Source: Asterionellopsis glacialis
Taxonomy: Eukaryota; Bacillariophyta; Plagiogrammaphyceae; Rhaphoneidales; Asterionellopsidaceae
Assembly: GCA_014885115.2 (NCBI GenBank)
Contig: WKLE02002419.1
Location: 1 to 18,966 of the forward strand
DNA: 18,966 nucleotides
Direction: 5' to 3'
A program made the position numbers and the translations under genes. The notes under the pieces are model-generated. The model was not told where the DNA came from. It was given only the letters and a program-made list of their open reading frames with translations, and did no database searches. Positions 7,538 through 17,857 of the stretch are shown piece after piece. Within the stretch, counting starts at the first letter, position 1. Each line of letters opens with the position of its first letter.

Positions 7538-8674
7538 CTACAACGACACAAATTCTTCTGGTCGACTTGCGGCAACTTCCATCCGCCCGGTAGGATTGAC
7601 AATGTACATGGCAATAATGGTACGTCCATATTTCCTATTACGGACCCCAATCATAGCCCCTCCATCTCGTCGATTGTATACGTGTGGAAGGCATCCCAAC
7701 TCAACCGGGTATTCAATCAACACAATTGTATCATCTGTAACTAGCTCCGAATTAGCAACTGCATCCAACAAATCTGCATAAACGACTTCTTCGTATGGAG
7801 GGCACAGCGTGACGAGTTGAAATTTCACTCCAACTGGTATGCCAACAGATTGAGGTTCATTTAAAACTTTGTACACATCGGCACAAACCACATCAGCCTT
7901 ATCTTCAAAGTCACACCACTTGATATTTCTTCCCACGGCGTCACAACAATTTTGGGAAAGGTCCACAAAAGTACAATGTGCAGCACCACGACTTAGTGAT
8001 TCAAGACCAACTGATCCACTACCAGCAAAGATATCTAGGTGTCGTGTATTACTTTCATCATACAACCCAAAGCTAGTAAATGTAGAATACACAGCCTCAC
8101 GGACCTTCCCCATCATGGGACGTAAGTAAACATCGGGACTATCCAATCGACGGCCACGAGCAGTCCCTCCAATAATTTTCAACATGGATGGATTATTCAA
8201 ACCTGCGGCTCGTGCCTTACCCTGCGGTCGTAATTTAGGATTGTGTGTTCCCCCGGCCCCCTTTTTTTTGGTCGACTGGGGAATAACATGACCTAGTGGA
8301 TCACGCTTGGCATTTACTTTGCGTTTTAGATTGGCTGGGATATCATTGCTGTTTTCGCCTCCTGTGCCTCTCTTACCACTACCACCACTTCTTACATTTC
8401 TACATACCAAAATGAACAAAAGAAGGGAAAAGAAGATTGGACCTTGTATGTGAGTGGCGATGACTTGGAACCTATTCATATGGGTTCAAATATATCTGTT
8501 TGTAAAACTGAAAAAATCACACAAAGGACAAACTTACAGTGATGAAGAAGACGATGATGTATGAGTTAGCCTGTCGCCGATGACAGGTTTCGTCGGAAGA
8601 AATGCAGATGTTTCTATACAGAAGCAGCTAGCCACTAAAATAAAGCCAAGGTATGCAACTTGGTGCTGTATCAT
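7538..8674 (-). CDS. rsmD: Plastid-targeted RsmD-type 16S rRNA (guanine-N2) methyltransferase, two exons
   Basis: Exon 1 is 8674-8538, the intron 8537-8400 (138 nt, GTAAGT...TGTAG), and exon 2 8399-7538; the product has 332 residues. Exon 1 begins with a hydrophobic signal peptide, followed by ETSAFLPTKP (21-30) and a Ser/Thr-rich stretch. That is the signal peptide plus SAF-motif transit peptide used for diatom plastids. A Gly/Lys-rich linker follows, then the RsmD core: IIGGTARGRRL (121-131), RPMMGKVREAVYSTF (139-153) and the SAM-binding motif LDIFAGSGSVGLE (167-179). The catalytic motif is CPPYE (245-249). Bacterial RsmD has DPPF/Y; a non-Asp residue before PPYE is also my recollection for plant homologues. 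RsmD makes m2G966 in small-subunit rRNA, so this enzyme probably modifies plastid 16S rRNA. Starting instead at 8479 (MNRF...) would lose the targeting exon and translate part of the intron. Confidence 0.82.
8400..8537 (-). other. Intron of the RsmD-type gene
   Basis: The donor GTAAGT reads from 8537. The acceptor TGTAG ends at 8400, after a pyrimidine-rich stretch. Exon 1 ends after two bases of a codon (CT) and exon 2 supplies the third, restoring the frame into the methyltransferase. An in-frame TGA just upstream of the 8479 ATG lies inside this intron. A nearer acceptor (TTTTTTCAG at 8508) gives a 30-nt intron and runs into that stop. The next AG (TAAG, nine bases on) keeps the frame too and cannot be excluded. 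Confidence 0.75.
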
Positions 8675-9187
8675 TGTCGTTGGTCGTCTTGAGTCTACAC
8701 TACAAAATAAAGAAAACTACACACGTGTTGTGTACGGTAACGTCCGAATGTCTGGAAAGAATTTTCTGTTTGTTCGCTTGACTCTATGTTGGTCGTGATG
8801 TTTCGGGATGATTTTGTGATGTTTGCATCGTGTGGCGTCCGCAAAACATGCGCGTTTATACATGCGCAAGTTCTTTATGGGATGACAACCCTGACGTCGA
8901 GTATACGAAACATGACATACATATTTTACGTACGTTTAAAATCAAAATACCCCAGACCTACCAAGAAGTCAAACTTTCAACATGAGAAATATAAAATAAT
9001 AAACTCTTCTACTGACGGCAGTCAGGTTTGACTCAGATGCAACAATATCGAATCTCATCTTTTTTTTGAACCCACGACTTGAGACTTTCGAACTTGGGGC
9101 AAGACTTCGTTCATTATCACATACACTTCATTATTTATTCTACATCGCGTAGTCTGACGAAGATACCTCTTGAATTTTAAAAACAAA
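8675..9187. promoter_or_regulatory. Divergent promoter between RsmD-type and ABC transporter genes
   Basis: This 513-base spacer lies between two divergent genes. It contains TGACGTC (8892-8898), which includes the TGACGT core of bZIP/CRE-type and diatom CO2-cAMP-response elements. It also has a direct repeat of acatgcgc (8846-8853 and 8860-8867) and the palindrome acgtacgt (8928-8935). No convincing gene is present. Binding by any factor is inferred from motif resemblance only. Confidence 0.45.
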
Positions 9188-11411
9188 ATGGGCGACGAAG
9201 TTGAAGTTGTTGATTTGACAACAGCTGAGTCTTCCGATGTTTCAGTGCCTTCTTCCGACCTTCCAGCCTCATCTTCCAGCAAGGACAAGGACAAGGATGA
9301 TGATGATGATAAAAATAAGCAAACTGATGACAAGAAACACTCAAAGCCTAGCCTTGGTAAATTGTTGAGTCTTGCAAGACCAGAATATTCAGTTCTTACT
9401 GTATCTGTGTTATTCATGATCATTGCAGAAACAACAAATCTTTTAAATCCTCTTGTCGTTGCAGAAGCCTACGATTATTTAGTTGATCCTGAGTTGACAT
9501 CATCTGACCGCATGTCTAAAATCAATAGAACTATGACCATTGTGCTACTTCTACATGCATTCGGAATGGTTTTTGGATTCTTACGTAGTTCCCTCATGGG
9601 TGTAGCTGGTGAACGCGTCGTAGCACGACTTCGGAATACCTTATTTCAATCTATTTTGAACCAAGAAATTGCCTTCTTTGATGAACACAAGACGGGTGAT
9701 CTCGTTTCACGATTGGGATCTGACACGACACTTATACAAAAGGCAACATCATTGGCTCTACCTGAAATCATGTTGGGTATTATTAAAATCATAACTGCAC
9801 TTGTTCTGATGTTTTGGATATCTATCCCCCTGGCGGGTGTCACAATAGGATTCTCCACATTTATAGTGCTTATTTGTGTACCATTTGGAAAAATAATCGG
9901 TAAATTATCCAAAAATTATCAAGATGTTCTTGCGGAAGCACAAACACGATCAACGGAAGCCTTGGGGGCTATGCGAACTGTTCAATCATTTGCGGCTGAA
10001 GATCGCGAACAAAAGTATTACAAAGACAAAATTGGTGATCCAGGTGAATATAAATTTTGGTGGCCTGCTGACAAGAAGAGGAGCACATATAGCGTAGGAT
10101 TTTTCAAATCGATCGCCAATACAGGTTTCTTTGTTTTTGTATTTGGCTTTGGCTTCGGATCTATGTATGTAAGCTTATGGTATGGTTTCCGGCTTGTCAA
10201 CGAGGGGGAAATGACAATAGGTCAACTTACTGCCTTTCAATCGTATATTTTTCAAATTGGAATGGCTTTAGGTGCAACCAGTAGTTATCTAGGTCAATTG
10301 TTTGAAGCCATCGGGGCTAGTGGAAAAATATTCTTCTTACTTGAACGGATCCCCTTGATTCCTACACCTAGACCAGACAAAACAGACCATGATAGGAAAG
10401 AGGTTGAGAATGATGCAGAGAACCCTGCACCAGTGTTTTATGAAGCAACGAAAGTGCCTTCTTCTATGGTTGGATCAGTTGAACTCCGGGGTGTTTCTTT
10501 TGCGTATCCTTCGCGCCCTGGTGTGAAAGTGTTGGAAAACGTCAATCTCCGTGTGGCACCAAACTCTACGACGGCTCTTGTTGGTGCGTCTGGTGGAGGC
10601 AAATCAACAGTTGTGGCGTTGTTGCAACGTTTTTATGATATCAACGAGGGTTCTATTTTGATTGACGGCAATGATATTAGGTCGCTTGACTTGAAGTGGC
10701 TAAGGTCAAACATTGGATTTGTTCAACAAGAACCCACACTATTTGGCTTGACGATACGAGAAAATCTTTGTTACGGTGTCAATCATATCGTCTCCGAGCA
10801 AGATCTTGACAATGCCTGCAAGGTATGATATGGGAAATCAGTAACACCATTACTTCCCTTTTTATTTCATCTCACTTTTGTTTCAAATCATATTCTTTTC
10901 AGGAGGCAAATGCATATGAATTCATCCAAAAATGGCCAAACAAATATGATACGTTAGTAGGGGAGCGGGGTGTCAAGGTAGGTTGCACATCAAGAGGTCT
11001 ACAATCCATTTTTATCGGTTATCTTTTGCTATGCAGTCTCTAGATGTGTCTAACCAACATTCTTGATTTTTTTCTTGGGAACAGTTAAGCGGTGGACAAA
11101 AACAACGCATAGCTATTGCTCGGGCTTTGTTAGTGAATCCTCGCATCCTCTTACTTGATGAGGCGACATCGGCACTTGATGCTGAATCAGAGCATCTCGT
11201 ACAAGAAGCAATTGATAAGGCTGTAGTTGGGAGAACTGTATTGATTGTGGCGCATAGATTATCTACAATCCGCTCTGCTGATCAAATTGTTGTCATTGAA
11301 AATCATGGAGTTGCGGATACCGGAACACATATGGAATTGCAGGCTTCATCTAAAAAGTATCAAGATTTGATAAAACGACAAAGTATGGTGAAACTCGACG
11401 ACAGTGTGTGA
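9188..11411 (+). CDS. ABCB-type half ABC transporter (TAP/ALS1-like), three exons
   Basis: Exons are 9188-10822, 10903-10977 and 11085-11411, joined by GT-AG introns of 80 and 107 nt, both phase 0; the product has 678 residues. The TTG at 9170 is not the start; ATG 9188 is. Residues 1-55 are a charged Asp/Lys/Ser-rich cytosolic tail with no targeting signal. One six-helix membrane domain follows (about 65-375), then one ATPase domain from about 430. Visible motifs are the A-loop Tyr in FAYPSRP (438-444), Walker [10 protein letters not shown] (466-474), Q-loop FVQQEP (511-516), signature LSGGQ (571-575), Walker B ILLLDE (591-596) and switch His627 in VAHRLST. All catalytic residues are intact. 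One membrane domain plus one ATPase domain means a half-transporter that must dimerise. The sequence resembles plant TAP2/ALS1 (ABCB26/27) and animal TAP/ABCB9. Intron 2 ends immediately before the signature motif. The substrate is unknown; an endomembrane or vacuolar site is an inference. Confidence 0.88.
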
Positions 11412-12367
11412 GTGATACAAATTTTCCTTGCACGTACTTCCGTAGGTTCTCTAATGAAAAAAAATTATGTTAGGGTCCACGAGGTGATGGTGGAAATCTG
11501 TATTAGTAAGACTTGCAGAAGAGGTAGCACCCCTAAGCTAACATCACTAAAGAATTTTATTTTGCTTTTGGAAATTAATTATCAATTTCAAGATAAAATA
11601 CAAATCAAAGCTCAAAGCACTTTTCAAAATCGACCACAATTGCATATTGTATACACCAATTTCTGGTGGTACATGGTATATACCCGTTTTGTCATTTTTC
11701 AATCTAATCTATATTTGCAATGTGGATAGGGACGTTTGACAAACTTTTCGAATTCTGCCCATACCTCTAACACATATGATGACTGGTTATGCATTGTTGC
11801 AAATAACCAACTCTCTTGCAATATATTCACGACTTCCATACATAGTCACATTTTTTAGGCGCTGATAAATCGAGCTTTCCCACCAGTGTCTTATTTTGTT
11901 GAGAGGAGCCCAGCATGACATACAATCATGCCGCAGACCCAAGCGTTAGAAGCAAAGAAGTATTGGCTAGAGGGTTACCTTGTAACTCAGCATTGATTGT
12001 TTCCTTCATAAGCAACTTTTGGTTTACCATATTGTTGCTGGCTCGATCCTGAGATTGTCCATTATGACACAGCAATCATCTATGATAACTATTACAAGCA
12101 GTCGTGTCTAAGACCCAAGTATGGACTGAACCTTAAGCCCATATTCCATGAACGATCTAACCGCGACCATTACATACAATCATAACTTGTCTGGAGCCGA
12201 TGAATTGGGATTTCCTATGACTGTCTTCGTGTGTTGAGAGAGGCCATTATGGCTTTGTCGTACGTCCGTGATAGTTATATCACAGCCGTGAGACCGAAGC
12301 TTTCCAAGCAGATAAGTATTGGCTCGAACGTTCCCCTTGTAGCTCGGTTCCCTTTGCTTCCCATTTT
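11412..12367. other. 3' intergenic region after the ABC gene, with diverged repeats
   Basis: 956 bases lie between the stop of the ABC gene and the stop of the convergent gene at 12368. The open frame directly after the ABC stop (11412-11729) reads as 3' untranslated sequence. The right two-thirds holds decayed direct repeats, listed separately. No gene is supported. Confidence 0.45.
11888..12360. repeat. Diverged direct duplication, two and possibly three copies
   Basis: The segment about 11888-12010 and the segment about 12221-12360 align along most of their length. They share aagtattggct (11958-11968 and 12314-12324). Related flanks are gacccaag/gaccgaag to the left and cttgtaactc/cttgtagctc to the right, and both begin near a shared tgttgagag. 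A weaker third match (ccattatg, then aagaccc) lies around 12040-12130. The copies differ at many positions, so the duplication is old. The source and function are not recognised. Confidence 0.5.
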
Positions 12368-13114
12368 TCATGGACAACTGATTTGTTTACTGGGCTGTTT
12401 CTCGCTTGAATCTTCACTATCCCTGGTAGCAGCTGTGTTACTAGAAGGCTTCTTCATACTTCGTGTTTTCCCCCTTTTTTTCATGGAGAGGTCTATTCTT
12501 TTTTCGAGAGCATCTTGTCTCGCGTTTGAGAATGATGAATCAAATGAGCATGTCGATTCTCTATGAGGATATTGAGGATCCACCAAGAAGGGCAACTTCG
12601 GTTGTCCCTGAAAACTTAAATTAGGGCTACAACTTGCTACCTCGACGAACCTTGCTCGATTAGTCCCTATCATGGTTTTACCAATTGAATGAGACTGGCA
12701 TGAATCTGCAGTCTTTTTCCTAAAACAAATTTCTCGAGGAGGACCAAGATCTGCTAATGTCATCGCTGGAACAGTCGCACTAGTTATCGGGTGGTCCCAT
12801 GATCTCCTGTTGTAACTATTTGACTTCTTCTCTGGAAGTTTGGATCCGATAGCCAACGACGCTTGACTATTCGTTCGTAATGATTGGATGCCATGCGACG
12901 ATGATTGTGGATCTTTTGAATCCCAATCAAGCATGGAACGTGAAAGACGCTGACTCGTAATATTGCTCATTGGATCATCTGAACCCTTAGATGCCCTCTC
13001 AGGCGAAACTGTAGACGACAGCTGTTGGGCTTGCGCTGCTCTTTCATCGCTTCCTGATACTTTGATATCGCGTTCTAATACACGCAGATTATCATGTTGT
13101 TGTCCTTTCATCAT
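12368..13114 (-). CDS. Hypothetical Ser-rich, highly charged protein
   Basis: A 248-residue open frame from a true ATG (MMKGQQHDNL). It is rich in Ser, Arg, Lys, Asp and Gln and has no signal peptide or hydrophobic segment, so it should be soluble and largely disordered. Short basic runs occur near the C-terminus (KKRGKTRSMKK, about 218-228), which could suit nuclear entry or nucleic-acid binding. Serine-rich RxxS patterns could be kinase sites. No known domain is recognised. The length and uninterrupted frame favour a real gene, but a chance open frame or one exon of a longer gene is possible. It is convergent with the ABC transporter, and its 3' end abuts the diverged duplication. Confidence 0.45.
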   Translation of the reverse strand: MMKGQQHDNLRVLERDIKVSGSDERAAQAQQLSSTVSPERASKGSDDPMSNITSQRLSRSMLDWDSKDPQSSSHGIQSLRTNSQASLAIGSKLPEKKSNSYNRRSWDHPITSATVPAMTLADLGPPREICFRKKTADSCQSHSIGKTMIGTNRARFVEVASCSPNLSFQGQPKLPFLVDPQYPHRESTCSFDSSFSNARQDALEKRIDLSMKKRGKTRSMKKPSSNTAATRDSEDSSEKQPSKQISCP

Positions 13115-13217
13115 AGTTTCCTATGAGAACAGGAATGTTTTCTGGTTATAGATTGAAGATGGTAATCTTTATTCTATTTGTTCGCTTTTATGTTCGAAAA
13201 CTGAATTGTTCCGCAAA

Positions 13218-13292
13218 TACCGTACTGTAATTAATATTAGCGGACTACAGGTAGTCCACTACCTGTACAGGGTAACATTACAGTACCGGTAC
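13218..13292. repeat. Stacked palindromes inside a larger inverted repeat
   Basis: The outer arms are gtactgtaat (13222-13231) and attacagtac (13277-13286), a perfect 10-bp inverted repeat. Inside lie ggactac-ag-gtagtcc (13242-13257) and the perfect 10-mer cctgtacagg (13262-13271). Overlapping the right arm is a further perfect 10-mer, gtaccggtac (13283-13292). The whole 75 bp can fold as a branched cruciform. The structure is read directly from the sequence; the role is unknown. Confidence 0.75.
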
Positions 13293-13512
13293 CTGATCTG
13301 AATACCAGGAAGGAAGGCCCTATGTAGCTCTATCATAGAATCATCGTAGAAAATCGCGGTTGACGAATAAATAAAGCTTTCCAAAAAAATGTTAAAAAAT
13401 AAACCTTAAGTGTCAAAAAGTCTATGCAGTTTTAGAAATATCTTCGTACTCTAGATGCATGCCCCCAAAAAGAATTGCCTTCATCGTGTACCAGGTACTA
13501 TTAATGTATTGT

Positions 13513-13524
13513 ACAGGTACCTGT
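13513..13524. repeat. 12-bp perfect palindrome acaggtacctgt
   Basis: A perfect 12-base palindrome with a GGTACC centre. A half-related copy, ccaggtac, lies about 15-20 bases upstream. It belongs to the same TAC/GTAC-rich motif style as the palindromes at 13218-13292 and in the GH79/Hcp-like promoter. Confidence 0.65.
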
Positions 13525-14191
13525 TATTAATTCTGGAATAAAGAACAAAAAATGCAACCCATGTTTTGCGAAAAGTCTATGTGCGGTACTAAATTCTAAA
13601 CAAGATTCAAGATATATGCAGTTGCGCTGGGATTTCGCAAAACCATTTGGTATTGTACTCTCGTAGTACTCGTATTCACAGAACTAATTCTCCGACTATC
13701 ATCGGCCCTCAAATTTTCAAATAAAACCAATTTTTGGAATGTAATCTACTGGGTACTTCATTTTAATAGTATTGAACCTTTCATGGGCTATAATGCTAGG
13801 CTAGTCTAAGGGGGTTGGGTAGTTGAAACAAATACATAGGGAGGTCTAGAGCTGTTATTATTAATTTGAAACATCAAAGAATCTTCGAGTTTGACGGTAG
13901 TCACGGCCGTCCAAAAAGCTCCTACTGGTAACGGATCTGTAGAACTGGTATTATTTAATACATTATATTTTTCGGACCAAAACAGACTTTTTACGCACCA
14001 AAACAGACAAGGACATCCAGTACATATGTGTAGAAGTCTACACAAGTGACTTTTTTTTCTCTTTCACAACAGCAACAATTCGACAGCTGAAAAAGTTGCC
14101 AACAATGGCAATAACTTCTTCTGTATGCCTTTAGAATAATCAACCATTTATAAAAATGGTATCATACTCATCCTACAACAATGCTAATCGC

Positions 14192-17100
14192 GACCTGTGA
14201 AGAAATGAAGAAAAACCAAGGAGCACAAGGCACAGGGGAGTGTTGGAGCTAACTAATGCAGTAGACATGTCTATGACATGAGAAATGCAAGCAATTCCTC
14301 AGTTGTTGATGTTGTTAGAGCATCCACCACTGCAGTTCCAAAGATCAAAACAAGAACAATATCAACCTGATGTATTTTTAAGAGAGATGATGGAAGTGGG
14401 TTTGTGGAAATGGAGGTGATTATTCATACTCTTGATGTTACAGTTGAAAACAGAGAAGACTCAGAAACAAATGGTGATTACTCAATTGAATTGGTCATTA
14501 TCATGCCTCAGACATGGTCACCACAAATCTTTTTGGCCATGCTTAATAGTTCTATTCAAAAATTTAAAGTTCTGTCCTTGGAAAGAGTTTCATTTTTAAG
14601 GGTTGTTAAGGGGCAGGACGATGGCTTTAGGTACAGTTTGAATGATGTACATTTAACTTTTGGAATTGTAATGTACATCACCTACATGAGGAATAACTCA
14701 TGAATGATGCCTACATTGATGTAGTTGGAGGCAATCTGTTTTGAAGCCTTATGAAAATCAAAATGAACAAAGAATAATTCAATACTAGTAGAAAGGAAAC
14801 ATAGTAGTAACAATAACAGTTATGACCAAAATAGTAAGAATGCAATGTTACTAATTTACTAATCATCATTGGTTTCTACTGTTGTGGCACTGGGTAAGTT
14901 AACACATCTTCACTTGCCTTCAATTGTTTTCTGACTTTTTCAAGAGCTTCTTCTTCAATTTGTCTTTTCCTTCTATTGTTCTTCTTCAAACATGGCTTTT
15001 CACATTTCTTTTGTATCTGTTCAATCTTTATTTTGACTTCATCACAATTCATCTGCACACCCTCCTTTGCCTTTATTTTCTCTTTCTTTCCAGAATCACT
15101 AGTAAATCCATACCTTGCATCACCTCTAGTTTCAATTTGGTGATTTTGTTCACCAAAGGACTCATCTAAATCTCCAATTCCTTTCAAATCCTGCTGTTGT
15201 TTGTAGGCATGGTCTTGAATGATGTGACTTTTGGGGGCTGTTGATAATTGTATATATCTTTCCAGCTGCAATACCTTGTCTCTATAATCCATTGTTATGC
15301 TTCCTATCTCCTCTGTGAAATTGTATCTCTTGGTGAGTATGTTACTCAGGAAACCGTCCAGGGCACTCAGGTACCTGATATGTGTGCCCAGCAAACCTGG
15401 GCTATTTTTTCATCACTGGTGCCCTCTGCTCTAGACTCTCCCTGGTCTAGAACAAAGAGCATGAATTCCCTTTGAATCTCCTGTGCCTTACCCATCAGTT
15501 TTCTACAATCATTCCCATCCAATGCCCCACCAAAAGCAGCACTTCTATCTATACCTTGGTTAAAAAGTATTTCATCAAACTTTGCCCTGAGTGGCTGTCC
15601 CCAAGCTTTTGAATTTTCTTTTTTCTTTTGCTGATTCTGAAAACAGGTTTTACACTGTTCCTTTCCTCAATCTTTTTCTTCTATTCTAGATTTCAGGGTT
15701 AATTGTTCTTGTAACAAATCATTTAACTCCGATTCAATGATACTTCTTTCCTGGTCTTCAAAGGTTTTGATTCATTGGTTCTCCTTCTTCAGATGTTTTA
15801 GATAATTGTGATTGTACATATTGAATGACGCAAGTTCCTGCTTTGTATTGTCACAGTCATGCAGGCTCTTGTGACATGCACTTTTTGCCAAAGTAAATTT
15901 AGGGGTATACATTTCAGCTGCTGCCTGTATCTCCTCCAGCAGGTTATCAACCACATTGTTCCCTTTGCCAATGGTTATGTGCAGAATGGGGCATATATAC
16001 TTTGAAAAAGGTACTGCTTTAAAAAGAGGATACTCTTTAACACCCTTTTGATCTTGGGCTGTAATTTTATCTCCACTATCCTCTAGATTGACAATTTTGT
16101 CCAAATGTTCAATCAATTTTGTAATAGTCCAGGGAGCCCCTGGATCATGATGATACTCCTGCCAGTGATCCTTAAACAGATCACAGTATGTGCACCACCA
16201 ATCAGAGCTCCCTTCTTTTCCTAGGGCTATTGCATACAATAAAATATCTGCAGCAAAGAACAGCTCAAGAGCAGCAGATGCATTTGCTGGTTGATTAGCA
16301 GTTTCCTGCAGGGTTGCGTATGAAAAGTCCTCCTTGTTTTCACCCAACAACAGGTACTTTTCTTTGATGAACATCATATTATCATCCAAAAGTCTACCAA
16401 ATGTATTTTTTGCCTCTTGCATTCCCCAAGGCACATGGATAGCTGGTTGATTGCCAAGTACCAGATGCATCCTTGTATCTCCCTATAAAGTTTGCAGAAA
16501 TTCTGCTGTGGCCCTTGCCATGATCTAAATTGATGCAGATGTCAATATTAGAAAAGAGTAAACACTCACTGTCTTTTTACATTTGTGTTTTTAACCAAAG
16601 TTGCAGACATTCTTGGAGGGATCTGTAAGAGAAGGGATCCTCTCACTGCCATGTTTGTATGTGTCTATCACTGGTTGTACGTATTCCAGGTTGAGAACCA
16701 AATTCACTTGAAACTCGGAACTAAAAATTGATGACCCAATTTCCATACGCAAGCAGCTTCTGAGACTTTGCATTTGACTAGTGTTCAGATTGCATATTGA
16801 TTGGACTGCTTTGGTTCCATGTGCATCTATTTTGGGCAATGTAAATCCATTCAAATTGTCAACTTTGTCCCAAATATCCTTATTAAGATCAGTTGTTGCA
16901 AAGTATGTAAGTAAATTGAACAATGACTTGTTATTGTTGTCCTTGTCATCAGTACCCCCTCCCAAAACCACTAACATATTGTGGATCCACTTGTTGTCAG
17001 TGGCATCTCTCTTTAATTTGCCAAAGTCTCCAGCTTTGGAAATTGGTACAAGATGACAGTACCCTTTAGTTGCACCATCATAGGACAGCATGTACTTTTT

Positions 17101-17857
17101 ACAGCCACTCTCAAATTGTTTGTTTAATGTCATTAAATCTCTTAACAGGGCATCATGAACCCGTCTATCATATAGGGGTATGAAATATGATTTCATTGTT
17201 GGACAGAAATTGTCATTAGATTTAGAGGCTGGTGATATTGGTGCAGATGGTTGATTTAATATGTTCAGCAACTTGTCAGATTTTGCTTCATTAAACTCAG
17301 TGAGAATTGATTGTAACACCTCCTGAAGCTGTATTGGTGTGACATTGCTGTCAAATTATATTGAGGTAGAATTTATTTGGGTTTTTAACAGTGGAAGTAA
17401 AAGTAATTCCATACAAAGCAAAAATAAGTGAGGATTAGATGGTACCTGGCTGCTTTGTTGGTTGTTGTTGTCACCACCATCAGTCCTCATATCATATGTA
17501 TATTCTCTTTGTATTGCTTTAATTTTCTTGTTAAATTCAGATTGTATGGACTATAAAAAGGGAATGTGAGCCAATACAACAGAGGAGCCAGGTCTGGAAA
17601 TATGTGAAAGGTTTTTTGTCCCCAGTCATATGAACCAGTGCTGGGGACCTTTTCCTTTCAACTTGAGTTTGGTTGTTTGGAATATGTTAGATACTTTGTA
17701 TTTTATCAAAAAATTGATAACTTTGTCATTGATAAATTGATTGGAAGGCAAATAGAAGCCTAGTACTTGCAGAATATTGGAGCAATCATCATCTGAAACA
17801 CTCAACAATCTTGGTAATGAGGGTATGGCATCACTGATCTGTTTTAGGGAGTACCAG
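14192..17857. other. CpG-depleted block
   Basis: By direct count, only nine CpG dinucleotides occur in these 3.67 kb (near 14609, 15355, 15730, 15829, 16317, 16680, 16715, 16748 and 17162). The STRA6-like gene has about 22 in the 360 bases from 3241. The edges are sharp: CpGs are common up to 14191 and reappear from about 17858. This is what long-term cytosine methylation with deamination leaves behind, as expected for silenced transposons. An origin in CpG-poor foreign DNA is the alternative. Confidence 0.75.
14410..14703 (+). CDS. Uncertain small open frame in the CpG-poor block
   Basis: A frame of about 97 codons from ATG 14410, beginning MEVIIHTLDVTVENREDSET. The composition is mildly protein-like (acidic start, FLAMLNSSIQKFKVLSLERV in the middle). 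No family is recognised. It faces the decayed minus-strand gene and may be a second fragment of the same repeat, or chance. It is listed because nothing else explains 14192-14875. Confidence 0.2.
   Translation: MEVIIHTLDVTVENREDSETNGDYSIELVIIMPQTWSPQIFLAMLNSSIQKFKVLSLERVSFLRVVKGQDDGFRYSLNDVHLTFGIVMYITYMRNNS

Larger units (their letters stand above)
13115..14191. other. Intergenic region rich in small palindromes
   Basis: No supported gene is present. A 79-codon minus-strand frame at 13806-14045 has a somewhat protein-like end (DPLPVGAFWTAVTTVKLEDS) but no recognised family and no second line of support. The left half holds stacked palindromes at 13218-13292 and 13513-13524, listed separately. 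CpG frequency is ordinary up to about 14191, then collapses. Confidence 0.45.

Noticed and set aside
8400..8479. Met at 8479 (MNRF...) as the RsmD-type start
   Set aside because: It lies inside the intron, just after an in-frame stop. Its hydrophobic stretch lacks the SAF motif that the spliced exon 1 supplies.
8508..8537. A 30-nt intron ending at TTTTTTCAG
   Set aside because: Too short for a normal intron, and the reading frame hits TGA before reaching the methyltransferase.
9170..9187. TTG start of the ABC transporter
   Set aside because: An ATG follows 18 bases later in an A-rich leader typical of a start context.
12231..12566. 111-codon plus-strand frame over the duplication and the hypothetical gene
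   Set aside because: It spans a repeat and the antisense of another frame, with no family resemblance.
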